64,000 bases of DNA from Flavobacteriaceae bacterium UBA3356 (GCA_002360635.1 DEQW01000006.1:10542-74541); one strand, 5' to 3'. Shown: positions 10,025 through 19,108, counted from the stretch's first letter. Notes: generated by a model from the sequence alone, not told the origin. Program-made: numbers and translations.

Positions 10025-10073
10025 CTGTTAATAAATTAGTTTTCAAAACCGTCGCATTTCAGATATATTTGTA

Positions 10074-10081
10074 CGTAAGCT
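10074..10081 (+). promoter_or_regulatory. Predicted -7 box for dnaN
   Basis: TATATTTG fits TAnnTTTG, 54 bp before the dnaN start in the otherwise empty gldG-dnaN gap. No clear -33 TTG is seen. Confidence 0.45.
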
Positions 10082-10134
10082 GAATACAATTCAGCAGAAA
10101 TTGCAAAATCAACTATTTCCACAAAATATAGAGA

Positions 10135-11253
10135 ATGAAATTCATCGTATCGAGTTCGTATTTACTGAAACAACTACAAGTGCTTGGAGGTATTATCAAC
10201 AATAACAACACACTTCCTATTTTAGATAATTTTTTGTTTAACCTAGACGGGAGCTCGCTTACCGTTTCGGCTTCAGATTTAGAAACAACGGTTTCTTCAA
10301 AACTGGAAGTGGAAAGTAATGAAAAAGGCAGCGTTTGTATTCCAGCACGTCTTTTGTTAGATACTTTAAAGACATTTCCTGAGCAACCACTAACTTTTAC
10401 TGTTGAAGAAAATAACACGGTAGAAATAAGCAGTAACCACGGTAAATATGCCTTGGCGTATGCCGATGGTGAAGAATTTCCGAACGCTGTGGAATTGAGC
10501 GATCCTTCTTCTACAGTTTTACAGGGAGATGTTTTGGCAACCGCCATTAATAAAACATTTTTTGCAACCGGTAACGATGATTTGCGTCCAGTAATGAGCG
10601 GTGTGTTTTTTCAATTTTCTACGGAAGGGTTAACCTTTGTAGCGACCGATGCGCACAAGCTGGTAAAATATACACGTGAAGATTTAACTGCTTCAGAAAC
10701 GGCTGAATTTATCATGCCTAAAAAGCCACTGAATTTACTAAAAAGTATCTTGGCCGGAAGTGAAGAAGATGTAACCATTGAGTACAATGAAAGCAACGCG
10801 AAGTTTACTTTTGAAAATACCGAAATGGTATGTCGACTTATCGATGGAAAATATCCTAATTATGAAGCGGTAATACCAAAAGAAAATCCTAACAAGTTGA
10901 GCATTGACCGAAATCAGTTTTTAAACTCAGTACGTCGTGTGTCTATCTTTTCAAACAAAACCACACACCAAATACGTTTAAAAATTGCAGGATCTGAACT
11001 CAATATCTCTGCTGAAGATGTAGATTACAGCAACAAGGCAGAAGAGCGTTTAACGTGTGATTACCAAGGTGATGATATGCAAATAGGTTTTAACTCACGT
11101 TTCCTTACCGAAATGCTGAACAACCTCACCAGTGATGATGTTTCTTTAGAGATGTCTTTACCTAACCGTGCCGGAATATTAACTCCTGTAGATGGTCTAG
11201 ATGAAGGCGAACGAGTTACGATGCTTGTCATGCCGGTTATGCTAAATAACTAG
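10135..11253 (+). CDS. dnaN: DNA polymerase III sliding clamp, beta subunit
   Basis: A 372-residue beta clamp, the normal length. It starts MKFIVSSSYLLKQLQVLGG and shows the three-domain clamp pattern: LPILDNFLF and SASDLETTVS in domain 1, RPVMSGVFFQFS and TDAHKLVKY in domain 2, and the C-terminal ending VTMLVMPVMLNN that forms part of the partner-binding pocket. It dimerises as a ring around DNA and tethers polymerases. It is not next to dnaA here, which is normal for Bacteroidota. A terminator hairpin follows. Confidence 0.97.
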   Translation: MKFIVSSSYLLKQLQVLGGIINNNNTLPILDNFLFNLDGSSLTVSASDLETTVSSKLEVESNEKGSVCIPARLLLDTLKTFPEQPLTFTVEENNTVEISSNHGKYALAYADGEEFPNAVELSDPSSTVLQGDVLATAINKTFFATGNDDLRPVMSGVFFQFSTEGLTFVATDAHKLVKYTREDLTASETAEFIMPKKPLNLLKSILAGSEEDVTIEYNESNAKFTFENTEMVCRLIDGKYPNYEAVIPKENPNKLSIDRNQFLNSVRRVSIFSNKTTHQIRLKIAGSELNISAEDVDYSNKAEERLTCDYQGDDMQIGFNSRFLTEMLNNLTSDDVSLEMSLPNRAGILTPVDGLDEGERVTMLVMPVMLNN

Positions 11254-11277
11254 AAAAAATTATAAACCAAATATTTT

Positions 11278-11304
11278 AAAATCCGTCTACTAAGGCGGAT
11301 TTTT
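11278..11304 (+). terminator. Rho-independent terminator after dnaN
   Basis: AAAATCCG (11278-11285) and CGGATTTT (11296-11303) form an 8-bp stem with a ~10-nt loop, ending in a T run, 25 bp after the dnaN stop. Confidence 0.75.
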
Positions 11305-11407
11305 ACTTTAACTATCTTTTTAATATAGTTAAATAAATTTTAAACTATTCTATTCTAAGCTTCTATTAAAAAGTTTCATAGTATTTTAAGGGGAAACAAA
11401 AATTGCT

Positions 11408-12697
11408 ATGAAAAAATTTACTTTACTAACGCTTTTTTTATGTTTCTCATTTCTTTCTTGTAAGCAACAGTTTGCAGAAAAGAAAGCAGAATCTGACCCT
11501 GAATTAGCTTCTCAAGAATATACTGCCGATACGGTACAAACCGCTATAGGTGAATTAATATTACCGGCTCCCTACGCTACAAAATCTACCGCTAAGGTTT
11601 ATAACTTGGTAGATTGGCCAGAAAACCAAAAACCCAAAGCTCCTGAGGGATTTATCGTAACTAAGTTTGCCGATGGTTTTGATAATCCACGGTGGACGTA
11701 TATTGCTCCTAATGAGGATATTTTTGTGGTAGAATCGAATACCAGAAGCAGTGCCGATAAAGTTACGTTACTTCGTGACACAAATAATGATGGCAAATTT
11801 GAAGTACGAGAAACCTTTTTAGAGAATTTAAACCAACCATTTGGGATGCTGGTTATTGGCAACTCTTTTTATGTAGCGAATACCGACGGTCTCTATAAAT
11901 ACCCATATACAGAAGGTCAAACATCATTAAAAGATGTAGAAGGAACTAAAATTGTTTCGCTTCCTGCCGGTGGATATAATAACCACTGGACACGAAATAT
12001 TATTACCAACGACGAAAAAGATAAGATTTATATTTCGGTAGGGTCAGCTAGTAATGTTGGCGAACACGGGATGAAAGAAGAAATAAGACGCGCTAATATT
12101 CTAGAAGTAAATCTAGATGGAAGTGGAGAAATTATCTACGCAAGCGGATTGCGTAATCCTGTTGGGATGGATTGGAATCCTATTACGGGTGATCTTTGGA
12201 CAGCAGTTAACGAGCGTGATAAATTAGGTGATAATTTGGTTCCAGATTATATTACTAGCGTACAAAAAGGCGGTTTTTATGGGTGGCCATATTCCTATTT
12301 CGGGCAAATTGAAGATCCACGAATGGAAGGAAAAGCTGATTCGTTAGTTGAAAAAGCAATAGTTCCCGATGTTTCTGTCGGTCCGCATACTGCATCTTTA
12401 GGTTTTACTTTTTACACGGATAATCAATTTCCAGAGAAATATAAAAATGGAGCTTTTATTGGGCAACACGGTTCTTGGAATCGATCAAAATTCTCAGGGT
12501 ATAAAGTAACATTTGTACCATTTTCTAATGGAAAACCAACCGGTAAACAACAGGATTTTCTTACTGGTTTTATCGCCAATGAAGCAGAAGGAAACGTTTA
12601 TGGACGTCCAGTTGGGGTTACTCAAACTCCAGATGGTTCTCTATTGGTGAACGACGATACCGGAAACACTATTTGGAAAGTAAGCTACAATCAATAA
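11408..12697 (+). CDS. Sorbosone dehydrogenase-family (PQQ-type sugar dehydrogenase) lipoprotein
   Basis: A 429-residue protein with a lipoprotein signal (MKKFTLLTLFLCFSFLSC, lipidated Cys ~18). The mature part is a six-bladed beta-propeller of the glucose/sorbosone dehydrogenase family: VTKFADGFDNPRW, DIFVVESN, SGLRNPVGMDWNPITGDLW, GFYGWPYSYFG and FIGQHGSWNRSKFSGYKV are recognisable family segments. These enzymes oxidise sugars with PQQ, though many Bacteroidota members have no proven substrate. A TonB receptor starts 12 bp downstream, which suggests that receptor and periplasmic enzyme handle one nutrient or cofactor. Confidence 0.88.
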   Translation: MKKFTLLTLFLCFSFLSCKQQFAEKKAESDPELASQEYTADTVQTAIGELILPAPYATKSTAKVYNLVDWPENQKPKAPEGFIVTKFADGFDNPRWTYIAPNEDIFVVESNTRSSADKVTLLRDTNNDGKFEVRETFLENLNQPFGMLVIGNSFYVANTDGLYKYPYTEGQTSLKDVEGTKIVSLPAGGYNNHWTRNIITNDEKDKIYISVGSASNVGEHGMKEEIRRANILEVNLDGSGEIIYASGLRNPVGMDWNPITGDLWTAVNERDKLGDNLVPDYITSVQKGGFYGWPYSYFGQIEDPRMEGKADSLVEKAIVPDVSVGPHTASLGFTFYTDNQFPEKYKNGAFIGQHGSWNRSKFSGYKVTFVPFSNGKPTGKQQDFLTGFIANEAEGNVYGRPVGVTQTPDGSLLVNDDTGNTIWKVSYNQ

Positions 12698-12709
12698 CTA
12701 TTCGCAAGT

Positions 12710-14992
12710 ATGCAAATAAAACACATATTGACGGTTATTCTTATAGCCGTCTTTTTTAATAGTACAGCTCAATTTACCGGTATTGTCACCTCACAAGACG
12801 CCAACCCAATTGAAGGTGTTTCGGTTATGGTTACTGACTCTATCATCGCTAACACAAATAGTAATGGAATGTTTTCTTTTTCTTCAGAAGTTAAGCTTCC
12901 CACAACCATTACCTTACAACACCCCGAATATTATTCTGAAACAATCACTGTTTCAGAAACAGGAAACACTTTTATTCTGAAAAAAATAAAAAAAACCGAA
13001 CAATTGGAAACAGTTATCCTCGCTTCCAAATTTCAAAAAGAAAGTGGTGTATTAATTCCTACTTCGCAATTGACTTCTGAAACAATTGAAACTTACAGTC
13101 CGGTAGATTTGGTTTCAGCAATTAATGAAACGCCGGGTGTTTATATTCAGCAAGGAGCGATTAACACCAACCGAATCACCATTCGCGGTGTAGGTTCTCG
13201 AACGTTGTACGGCACCAATAAAATACGAGCGTACTTTAATGGAATTCCCATCACAAACGGGGTAGGCGAAACCGCTATTGATAGTTATGACGCTAACGAT
13301 ATACAAAATATTGAAATTATTAAAGGCCCAAAAGCCACACAATACGGAACAAACCTAGGTGGTACGTTACTGCTCAATTCTAAAGAGCTCTTGAAAAACG
13401 GAGCTGAAGTTTCAAATACTGTAACATTGGGCTCTTATGGACTGTTTAAAAACACAGTAAGCGCTTCTGTTAAGGAAGACAATCTATCGCTTCATTTTAA
13501 TTACGACCACCTTCAAAAGGACGGCTACCGTGATAACAGCCAGTATAACCGGAACAGTTATTTTCTACACACAGATTACCAGTTCAATGACAACTACAGC
13601 ATTACTTTTTTAGTAAACCACCTTAACAACAATGCGCAAATACCTAGTTCGTTGGGGTTAACAGATTTTACTGAAGACCCTTCGCAAGCCGCTTTTACCT
13701 GGGATGCTTCCAAAGGGTATGAGGATAACCGTCAAACCCTAACCGGACTTAGTTTTTCCAGTAGATTTTCTGAAACGTTTAGCAACACTACAAGTGTATA
13801 TTACACGTATTTAGATCATTATGAGCCGCGTCCTTTTAATATTTTGGATGAAATAACCAATGGTTATGGAGCTCGAACGGTATTCGCAAAATCATTTACT
13901 TTTAGTGAACAACAAGCTTCCGTAAGTTTTGGCGGCGAATGGTATCAAGACGAGTATCGGTGGGAAACCATTGAAAACTTATATGAAGAAAATAACAATC
14001 AAGGTAGCTTAGAAGGTAATTTACTTAGCAAGAACAAAGAAATTAGAAAACAATTTAATGTGTTTGCCACTACTATCTTACCGCTTACTTCTACTATTAA
14101 AGCAGAGTTTGGCGTAAATATTAATAAAACCGATTACGACTATACTGATGCTTTTAACACTGGAAGTGATAACACCTCTGCCGATAGAAGTTTCGATCCT
14201 ATTATTGCCCCAAACCTCAATATTTTATACACCGCCTCGCCCAATACTTCTTTCTACGGAAATATTAGTAGGGGTTTTAATTATCCAAGTTTAGAAGAAA
14301 CCTTGACGCCCGAGGGGATTATTAACCCCGATATTGGTCCCGAAACCGGTTGGAATTATGAAGTGGGAACCGATTTACATTTCTTAAACCGAAATTTACA
14401 CCTTCAGTCTTCGGTTTATCTACTCTCTATATCAAATCTATTGGTTGCTGAACGTGTGGGCAATGATCAATTTATTGGCAGGAACGCTGGTAAAACACAT
14501 CATCGAGGTGTCGAGTTTCAAGCTGATTACAGGTTTAAAATAGCTTCTGAAATTGAGGTTAGCCCTTTTTTAAATGCAGCGTTCAACTTTCATAAATTCA
14601 TTGATTTTGTGGATGAAACAGACGATTTTTCAGGAAACGACCTCACGGGTGTTCCTGATAAAAAAATAACCGCAGGATTACGAGTCAATCATAATTCAGG
14701 AGTTGGGGTTTCTTCAAATTTCAGATACTTAGGCAGTCAGCCAATAACGGACAGTAATACGCTGTATAGTGATTCCTATACCCTATTAAATATACAAGCC
14801 GAATATAAAAAGGCGATAGCAGATGCTTTTTATATCCGGCTTTCAGCAGGCATTAATAATGTAGCTAATTCAAAATATGCTTCTTCAATTTTAATTAATG
14901 CTTCTGGTTTTGGTGGAATCGAACCTCGGTACTACTACCCTGGTCTACCTCGTAATTATTATAGTAGTTTACAAATTCAGTATTCTTTTTAA
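12710..14992 (+). CDS. TonB-dependent outer-membrane receptor
   Basis: A 760-residue receptor with a signal peptide (MQIKHILTVILIAVFFNSTAQ). A carboxypeptidase-D regulatory-like domain (~22-92, FTGIVTSQDANPIEGVSVMV) follows. The plug is at ~115-225 (ETPGVYIQQG, ITIRGVGSR, IEIIKGPKATQYG) and a ~22-strand beta-barrel ends in aromatic YSSLQIQYSF. It imports an unknown ligand using TonB energy. No SusD partner is adjacent, so a classical polysaccharide locus is unlikely. Coupling with the upstream PQQ-type lipoprotein (12-bp gap) would fit uptake of PQQ, a metal chelate or a sugar derivative. Confidence 0.93.
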   Translation: MQIKHILTVILIAVFFNSTAQFTGIVTSQDANPIEGVSVMVTDSIIANTNSNGMFSFSSEVKLPTTITLQHPEYYSETITVSETGNTFILKKIKKTEQLETVILASKFQKESGVLIPTSQLTSETIETYSPVDLVSAINETPGVYIQQGAINTNRITIRGVGSRTLYGTNKIRAYFNGIPITNGVGETAIDSYDANDIQNIEIIKGPKATQYGTNLGGTLLLNSKELLKNGAEVSNTVTLGSYGLFKNTVSASVKEDNLSLHFNYDHLQKDGYRDNSQYNRNSYFLHTDYQFNDNYSITFLVNHLNNNAQIPSSLGLTDFTEDPSQAAFTWDASKGYEDNRQTLTGLSFSSRFSETFSNTTSVYYTYLDHYEPRPFNILDEITNGYGARTVFAKSFTFSEQQASVSFGGEWYQDEYRWETIENLYEENNNQGSLEGNLLSKNKEIRKQFNVFATTILPLTSTIKAEFGVNINKTDYDYTDAFNTGSDNTSADRSFDPIIAPNLNILYTASPNTSFYGNISRGFNYPSLEETLTPEGIINPDIGPETGWNYEVGTDLHFLNRNLHLQSSVYLLSISNLLVAERVGNDQFIGRNAGKTHHRGVEFQADYRFKIASEIEVSPFLNAAFNFHKFIDFVDETDDFSGNDLTGVPDKKITAGLRVNHNSGVGVSSNFRYLGSQPITDSNTLYSDSYTLLNIQAEYKKAIADAFYIRLSAGINNVANSKYASSILINASGFGGIEPRYYYPGLPRNYYSSLQIQYSF

Positions 14993-14997
14993 AGCGT

Positions 14998-15486
14998 TTA
15001 GTTAATACTGGCCATCCAAATAGGTATAAAAATGGCAATCATTGCTGCCAGGGCCAATTTTTTATAGTAATTGTTTATAAACAAGGCTGTTATTAAATAT
15101 ACTGCTTCTTCGGTTCTAGATACTGCCGTACCACCTTTTGATGACAGGGTTGCGGTTACCAATGCTTTCTCCTTTTGATTGAAGCTCCATTTGGAATTCC
15201 AAATATTTTCATATTTCCAAACAAATGTCTCGTTGTTAAAAGTAGCTGTTGCTTTTGAACCAAAGCCATTGTATGTAATGTTTCCTACTTTCTTATTGGT
15301 TTCAACGTCAATAACATCCGTTGTTTGTTTTAAAAAACCCTTGGTTTCAAACCTAAACTTTTTGTTTAAAAGCGATCCTGTAGAAATAGAAGAAAAGGTT
15401 TTATCCACTAATTCCCCTACTTCCCTTCCATTGTCATACAATTTATATGTATTTGAAAATGTTGCTTTCTTCCAGTTTAGTTTCAT
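14998..15486 (-). CDS. Hypothetical protein with C-terminal membrane anchor
   Basis: A 162-residue protein not assigned to a family. Residues ~1-130 are beta-rich and polar (MKLNWKKATFSNTYKLYDNG, VGELVDKTF, IDVETNKKVGNITYNG), reminiscent of LURP-one-like/tubby-type barrels but without a firm match. A hydrophobic C-terminus (KLALAAMIAIFIPIWMASIN) is a likely tail anchor. It is convergent with the TonB receptor (5-bp gap) and followed on the same strand by no other gene. Confidence 0.75.
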   Translation of the reverse strand: MKLNWKKATFSNTYKLYDNGREVGELVDKTFSSISTGSLLNKKFRFETKGFLKQTTDVIDVETNKKVGNITYNGFGSKATATFNNETFVWKYENIWNSKWSFNQKEKALVTATLSSKGGTAVSRTEEAVYLITALFINNYYKKLALAAMIAIFIPIWMASIN

Positions 15487-15513
15487 CTTAAAAATTAAAT
15501 ATTGCTCCTTATA

Positions 15514-15876
15514 TTATGAAATAAAACGTATGGTCATAAAAAGGCTTGGCGATTCGTTATTACTAGCGCGTACAGCATTTACAATGGGCAAAACAAAAGC
15601 TACAATACCTATAAAAATCAGCATTAAAATTCCTAAACCCAATAATAATATAGCTGGAATGCTAATGATGGTTAACAATATCAAGGTTAGCTGAAAATTA
15701 ACAATAGCTTTGCCATGTTCGTTCATTCCTATAACTTTATCTCTTTGGGTAAGCCATAAAATTAAAGGAACGATAAGGCCTCCAAATCCCGTAACATAAG
15801 TTAGTAGTTGCGAAATGTGTGTTATGACCAACAACTGGTTGTCGGTTCGTTTTGCGGTGTGGTTGATTACTTCCAT
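15514..15876 (-). CDS. DUF4870 membrane protein
   Basis: A 120-residue small membrane protein of the DUF4870 type. I start it at the ATG at 15876 (MEVINHTAKRTDNQ), because the longer reading frame adds only an unconserved leader. Family signs are the N-terminal LLVITHISQLLTYVTGFGGLIVPLILWLTQRDK, in segments, then GKAIVNFQLTLILLT and a second long hydrophobic hairpin ending PIVNAVRA. The function is unknown. It is upstream of the 14998-15486 gene on the same strand, and the start of mnmE lies divergently 144 bp away. Confidence 0.85.
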   Translation of the reverse strand: MEVINHTAKRTDNQLLVITHISQLLTYVTGFGGLIVPLILWLTQRDKVIGMNEHGKAIVNFQLTLILLTIISIPAILLLGLGILMLIFIGIVAFVLPIVNAVRASNNESPSLFMTIRFIS

Positions 15877-15966
15877 TTTTTTTTTTGATTGATTTTGATG
15901 ATATACTATATATGTAGCAAAATTTGATAAAATGTTACACACATACCAATCGAAAAAGGAATTATG

Positions 15967-15974
15967 TATTTTTG
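15967..15974 (+). promoter_or_regulatory. Predicted -7 box for mnmE
   Basis: TATTTTTG matches TAnnTTTG, 47 bp before the chosen mnmE start. A convincing -33 box is not visible. Confidence 0.45.
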
Positions 15975-16020
15975 CAATCTAAATAAGGCAGGTACAAGAT
16001 TCCTGCCTACAGAGGAATTT

Positions 16021-17418
16021 ATGACGCACACAGATACAATCGTTGCATTAGCCACTCCCTCGGGAGCTGGAGCCATTGCCATAATAAGACTTTCGGGAGA
16101 CGATGCCATTAAAATTGCCAGTAATTTATTTACCTCAGTTTCGGGGAAAGATTTGGCGAAGCAGAAAACGCATACCGTGCATTTAGGCAATATTATGGAC
16201 GATACCCGTGTAATCGATCAAGTATTGGCGACGGTTTTTAAAAACCCTAACAGTTATACTGGTGAAAATGTAGTTGAGTTTTCGTGTCACGGTAGTAGCT
16301 ATATTCAACAAGAAATTATTCAATTATGTCTTCGGAAAGGGTGCCGAATGGCACAAGCTGGTGAATTTACATTACGCGCGTTCTTAAACGGAAAAATGGA
16401 TTTAAGCCAAGCTGAAGCCGTGGCTGATTTAATAAGTAGTGATTCGGCCGCTTCCCACCAGTTGGCCATTCAGCAAATGCGTGGCGGATTTTCTTCTGAA
16501 ATAAAACAATTACGCCAAGAGCTGTTGGATTTTGCTTCTTTGATTGAATTGGAGTTAGACTTTGCCGAAGAAGACGTAGAATTTGCCAATCGTGATGAAT
16601 TTCAGAAACTAATAACCCGCATTACGCACGTTTTAAAACGCTTAATTGACTCATTTGCTACCGGAAATGTGTTGAAAAACGGAATTCCCGTAGCCATTGT
16701 AGGCGAACCTAACGTTGGGAAATCTACACTGTTAAATGCGTTGCTGAATGAAGAACGTGCCATTGTAAGTGACATTGCTGGTACTACTCGTGATACCATT
16801 GAAGATGAAATCACCATTGGTGGCATAGGCTTCCGATTTATTGATACAGCTGGTATTCGTGAAACGACCGATACAATTGAAGGTTTAGGAATAAAGAAGA
16901 CCTTTCAAAAAATGGAGCAAGCGCAGGTGGTTGTTTTGCTGGTGGACGGTATTCAATTAACAAGCGGTACCAATATCATTCATAAAAGAAAGGTAGAAAT
17001 AGAAAAAATTAAAAACAAATTTCCTCAAAAACCTTTGGTGATTATTGCCAATAAAGTGGATCAACTTTCTAAAGAACAAATTACAACGCTCACCACTGAA
17101 ATTCCAAATGTGAAACTACTTTCTGCAAAAACAGGTGAAGGTGTGGAAGAGCTTCAATCTACCCTACTCGATTTTGTAAATACTGGAGCGTTGCGTAACA
17201 ACGAAACCATTGTTACCAACACGCGCCATTACGATTCGCTTTTAAAAGCTTTGGAAGAAATCCATAAAGTACAACAAGGTATTGACAGTAATTTAAGCAG
17301 TGATCTCATGGCCATCGACATTCGTCAAGCCTTGTATTATTTTGGTGAAATAACCGGAGAAATTAGTAATGACGAACTATTAGGGAATATTTTTGCCAAC
17401 TTTTGTATCGGGAAGTAA
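16021..17418 (+). CDS. mnmE: tRNA uridine-5-carboxymethylaminomethyl(34) synthesis GTPase MnmE
   Basis: MnmE with MnmG modifies the wobble uridine of several tRNAs. I start it at MTHTDTIVALATPSGAGAIA (16021), the family N-terminus, giving 466 residues. The formyl-THF binding N-domain is followed by helices and the inserted G domain: P-loop GEPNVGKS (228-235), DIAGTTRD, DTAGI and NKVD. The C-terminal FCIGK contains the Cys motif required for activity. The last 16 bases of the gene are duplicated at 41953-41968, so the element on its right uses the mnmE end as its attachment site and leaves the protein intact. Confidence 0.97.
   Translation: MTHTDTIVALATPSGAGAIAIIRLSGDDAIKIASNLFTSVSGKDLAKQKTHTVHLGNIMDDTRVIDQVLATVFKNPNSYTGENVVEFSCHGSSYIQQEIIQLCLRKGCRMAQAGEFTLRAFLNGKMDLSQAEAVADLISSDSAASHQLAIQQMRGGFSSEIKQLRQELLDFASLIELELDFAEEDVEFANRDEFQKLITRITHVLKRLIDSFATGNVLKNGIPVAIVGEPNVGKSTLLNALLNEERAIVSDIAGTTRDTIEDEITIGGIGFRFIDTAGIRETTDTIEGLGIKKTFQKMEQAQVVVLLVDGIQLTSGTNIIHKRKVEIEKIKNKFPQKPLVIIANKVDQLSKEQITTLTTEIPNVKLLSAKTGEGVEELQSTLLDFVNTGALRNNETIVTNTRHYDSLLKALEEIHKVQQGIDSNLSSDLMAIDIRQALYYFGEITGEISNDELLGNIFANFCIGK
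17403..17418 (+). other. attL: left 16-bp direct repeat
   Basis: TTGTATCGGGAAGTAA, the last 16 bases of mnmE including its TAA stop. An identical copy is at 41953-41968. Bases on either side differ between the copies, so the repeat is exactly 16 bp. Confidence 0.92.
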
Positions 17419-17485
17419 TTACTTTTCCTTTTATTAGCTTTTACTTGTTATACAAGGGTTTATGTGTTAATTATTACTTCTTTTT

Positions 17486-17554
17486 TGTTGCCTTTTTGCT
17501 TTTTTTAAGCTATATTTGTTGTATATCTGTTGCCTGATATAGGTATTTGTTGCC
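17486..17554 (+). promoter_or_regulatory. TGTTGCC repeats: candidate integrase arm sites
   Basis: TGTTGCC occurs at 17486-17492, 17528-17534 and 17548-17554, spaced 42 and 20 bp, about four and two helical turns. A fourth copy lies near the other end at 41906-41912. The third left copy and the right copy share the longer context TATTTGTTGCC, then two or three bases, then ATTCTC. Repeats inside both element ends are typical of arm-type binding sites of tyrosine integrases. Confidence 0.6.
17488..17518 (+). promoter_or_regulatory. Predicted promoter for xis-int
   Basis: The -33 TTG at 17488-17490 and the -7 TATATTTG at 17511-17518 are separated by 20 bp, close to the Bacteroidota consensus TTG-N19-TAnnTTTG. 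The -33 element lies inside the first TGTTGCC repeat, so integrase or excisionase binding could shut off its own promoter. Confidence 0.6.
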
Positions 17555-17587
17555 CAATTCTCAGGTTTAGGAAACAAGGCGAAATGA

Positions 17588-17635
17588 TGCACCATATTGC
17601 CCCACGTTGCACCATAACGCTACATAATGCACCAT
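17588..17635 (+). promoter_or_regulatory. Three TGCACCAT repeats at 20-bp steps
   Basis: TGCACCAT at 17588-17595, 17608-17615 and 17628-17635, exactly 20 bp apart, immediately before the ATG at 17638. This looks like an operator or excisionase-binding array on one DNA face, located in the leader of the excisionase-like gene. Confidence 0.65.
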
Positions 17636-17637
17636 TT

Positions 17638-18006
17638 ATGAGCAGTAATCTTTACATCCCAAAAACCTGTCAGCATTGCGGCAATCTCTTTACAGCACGT
17701 ACAACCGTTACCAAATACTGTAGCGACAGTTGTGCTAAGAAAGCTTACAAGGCACGAAAGAGAAAAGAGAAAGTTGATGCTGCGCTTCAAGAAACTAAAG
17801 CAAATCAAGAAGCACAGGATTCCGTAACAGTTTCAACAGACAGTTTATCCAACAAGGATTTTTTAAGCATCACAGATGCGTCTAAACTTATCGGTGTAAG
17901 CAGGTGGACCATTCAAAGAATGATTAAGCGTGGCCAGCTTAAAGCTGTGCCATTTGGCAGAAAACATATCGTTGCCCGCCACCAAATAGAGAACCTTTTT
18001 AATTAG
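17638..18006 (+). CDS. Zinc-ribbon plus excisionase-type HTH protein
   Basis: A 122-residue DNA-binding protein. I start it at 17638 (MSSNLYIPKTCQHCG), directly after the TGCACCAT repeats; an upstream ATG at 17584 would read through those repeats. Residues ~10-37 hold a zinc-binding CxxC...CxxxC pattern (CQHCGNLF, YCSDSC), then a basic helix. Residues ~70-122 hold a MerR/excisionase winged helix (LSITDASKLIGVSRWTIQRM, then LKAVPFGRKHIVARHQIE). It precedes the integrase by 7 bp, so it is probably the directionality factor (Xis) or regulator of the integrase. Confidence 0.8.
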   Translation: MSSNLYIPKTCQHCGNLFTARTTVTKYCSDSCAKKAYKARKRKEKVDAALQETKANQEAQDSVTVSTDSLSNKDFLSITDASKLIGVSRWTIQRMIKRGQLKAVPFGRKHIVARHQIENLFN

Positions 18007-18013
18007 TAGCCTT

Positions 18014-19108
18014 ATGAAAGTCACACTCAGAGAACGAAAGAAAAACGGAAAAATAGCCTTATACCTCGACTACTACAATAAAGGCAAACGCAAGACTGAG
18101 TACCTCAGCTTGTATCTCATTCAGAATCCAAAAACGAAAAATGAGCGCACCGTTAATAAGAAAACACGCGAGTTAGCTGAAACTATCTGGGCGCAACGCC
18201 AAGTTGAAATTCAGCAAGGTCAATACGGCTTTAATGACATTGAGAAGCTTAAAGGCAGTTTTACTACCTACATCACCGCATTGGCAGAAAAGAAAAATAC
18301 CAGTTCAGGTAATTATGGTAATTGGTACAGTATGTTAAAACATTTCAAAGCATACCGCCCTACAGATATTACTTTTCAAGACCTCGACAAGGAATTTGTA
18401 GAAGGTTTTAAAGACTATCTGGACAAAAAGGCAATTGGAAGAGCAAACAAGCCACTATCTCAAAATTCCAAGTATTCTTATTATGGTAAGTTTAATGCAG
18501 CTTTAAAGCAAGCCGTAGCAGATGGCATCTTAAAATCCAATCCTGCAAATGGTGTTTCTAATTTCAAACAAGGTGAACCACAGCGAGAGTTCCTCACGCT
18601 GGAAGAACTTCAAAAAGCAGTAAATACTGAATGTGAATTGCCACAACTAAAAAAGGCATTCATTTTCTCTGCTCTTACTGGCTTACGCTGGTCTGATATT
18701 GAAAAAATGAAATGGTCAGAAATACAGCATTCCAAAGAAAGAGGTTACTACGTGCGATTCAGACAGAAAAAAACCAAAGTAGCAGAAACCCTTCCTATCT
18801 CAGACCAAGCTGTTGAATTATTAGGCGAGCGCGGTAATGATGATGATTTAGTATTACCTGGCTTACATTATAGTGCCTGGACAAATCTAAAGCTACAGCA
18901 ATGGATGATGAATGCAGGAATAAGTAAGACGATAACGTTCCATTGCGCTCGTCATACCTATGCAACCTTACAACTCACTTTAGGAACAGATATTTATACA
19001 GTTTCCAAGCTATTAGGGCATAAAGAATTGCGCACCACGCAGATTTATGCTAAAGTTATCGATGATAAAAAACGTGAAGCGTCTAACCGTATAAAACTCG
19101 ATTTATAA
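18014..19108 (+). CDS. Tyrosine site-specific integrase
   Basis: A 364-residue tyrosine recombinase of the Bacteroidota ICE/transposon type. The N-terminal arm-binding domain has MKVTLRERKKNGKIALYLDY. A SAM-like core-binding domain (~85-175) and a catalytic domain follow. Catalytic residues are visible: R225 (TGLRWSDI), the beta-hairpin Lys near 252-255, H310 and R313 (HCARHTYA), H336 (LLGHKEL) and nucleophile Y345 (TTQIYAK). It lies next to attL, so it is the enzyme that inserted the element into mnmE. Confidence 0.95.
   Translation: MKVTLRERKKNGKIALYLDYYNKGKRKTEYLSLYLIQNPKTKNERTVNKKTRELAETIWAQRQVEIQQGQYGFNDIEKLKGSFTTYITALAEKKNTSSGNYGNWYSMLKHFKAYRPTDITFQDLDKEFVEGFKDYLDKKAIGRANKPLSQNSKYSYYGKFNAALKQAVADGILKSNPANGVSNFKQGEPQREFLTLEELQKAVNTECELPQLKKAFIFSALTGLRWSDIEKMKWSEIQHSKERGYYVRFRQKKTKVAETLPISDQAVELLGERGNDDDLVLPGLHYSAWTNLKLQQWMMNAGISKTITFHCARHTYATLQLTLGTDIYTVSKLLGHKELRTTQIYAKVIDDKKREASNRIKLDL

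Noticed and set aside
16602..16826. Minus-strand open frame inside mnmE
   Set aside because: It is a shadow of the highly conserved MnmE G domain, with no family pattern of its own.
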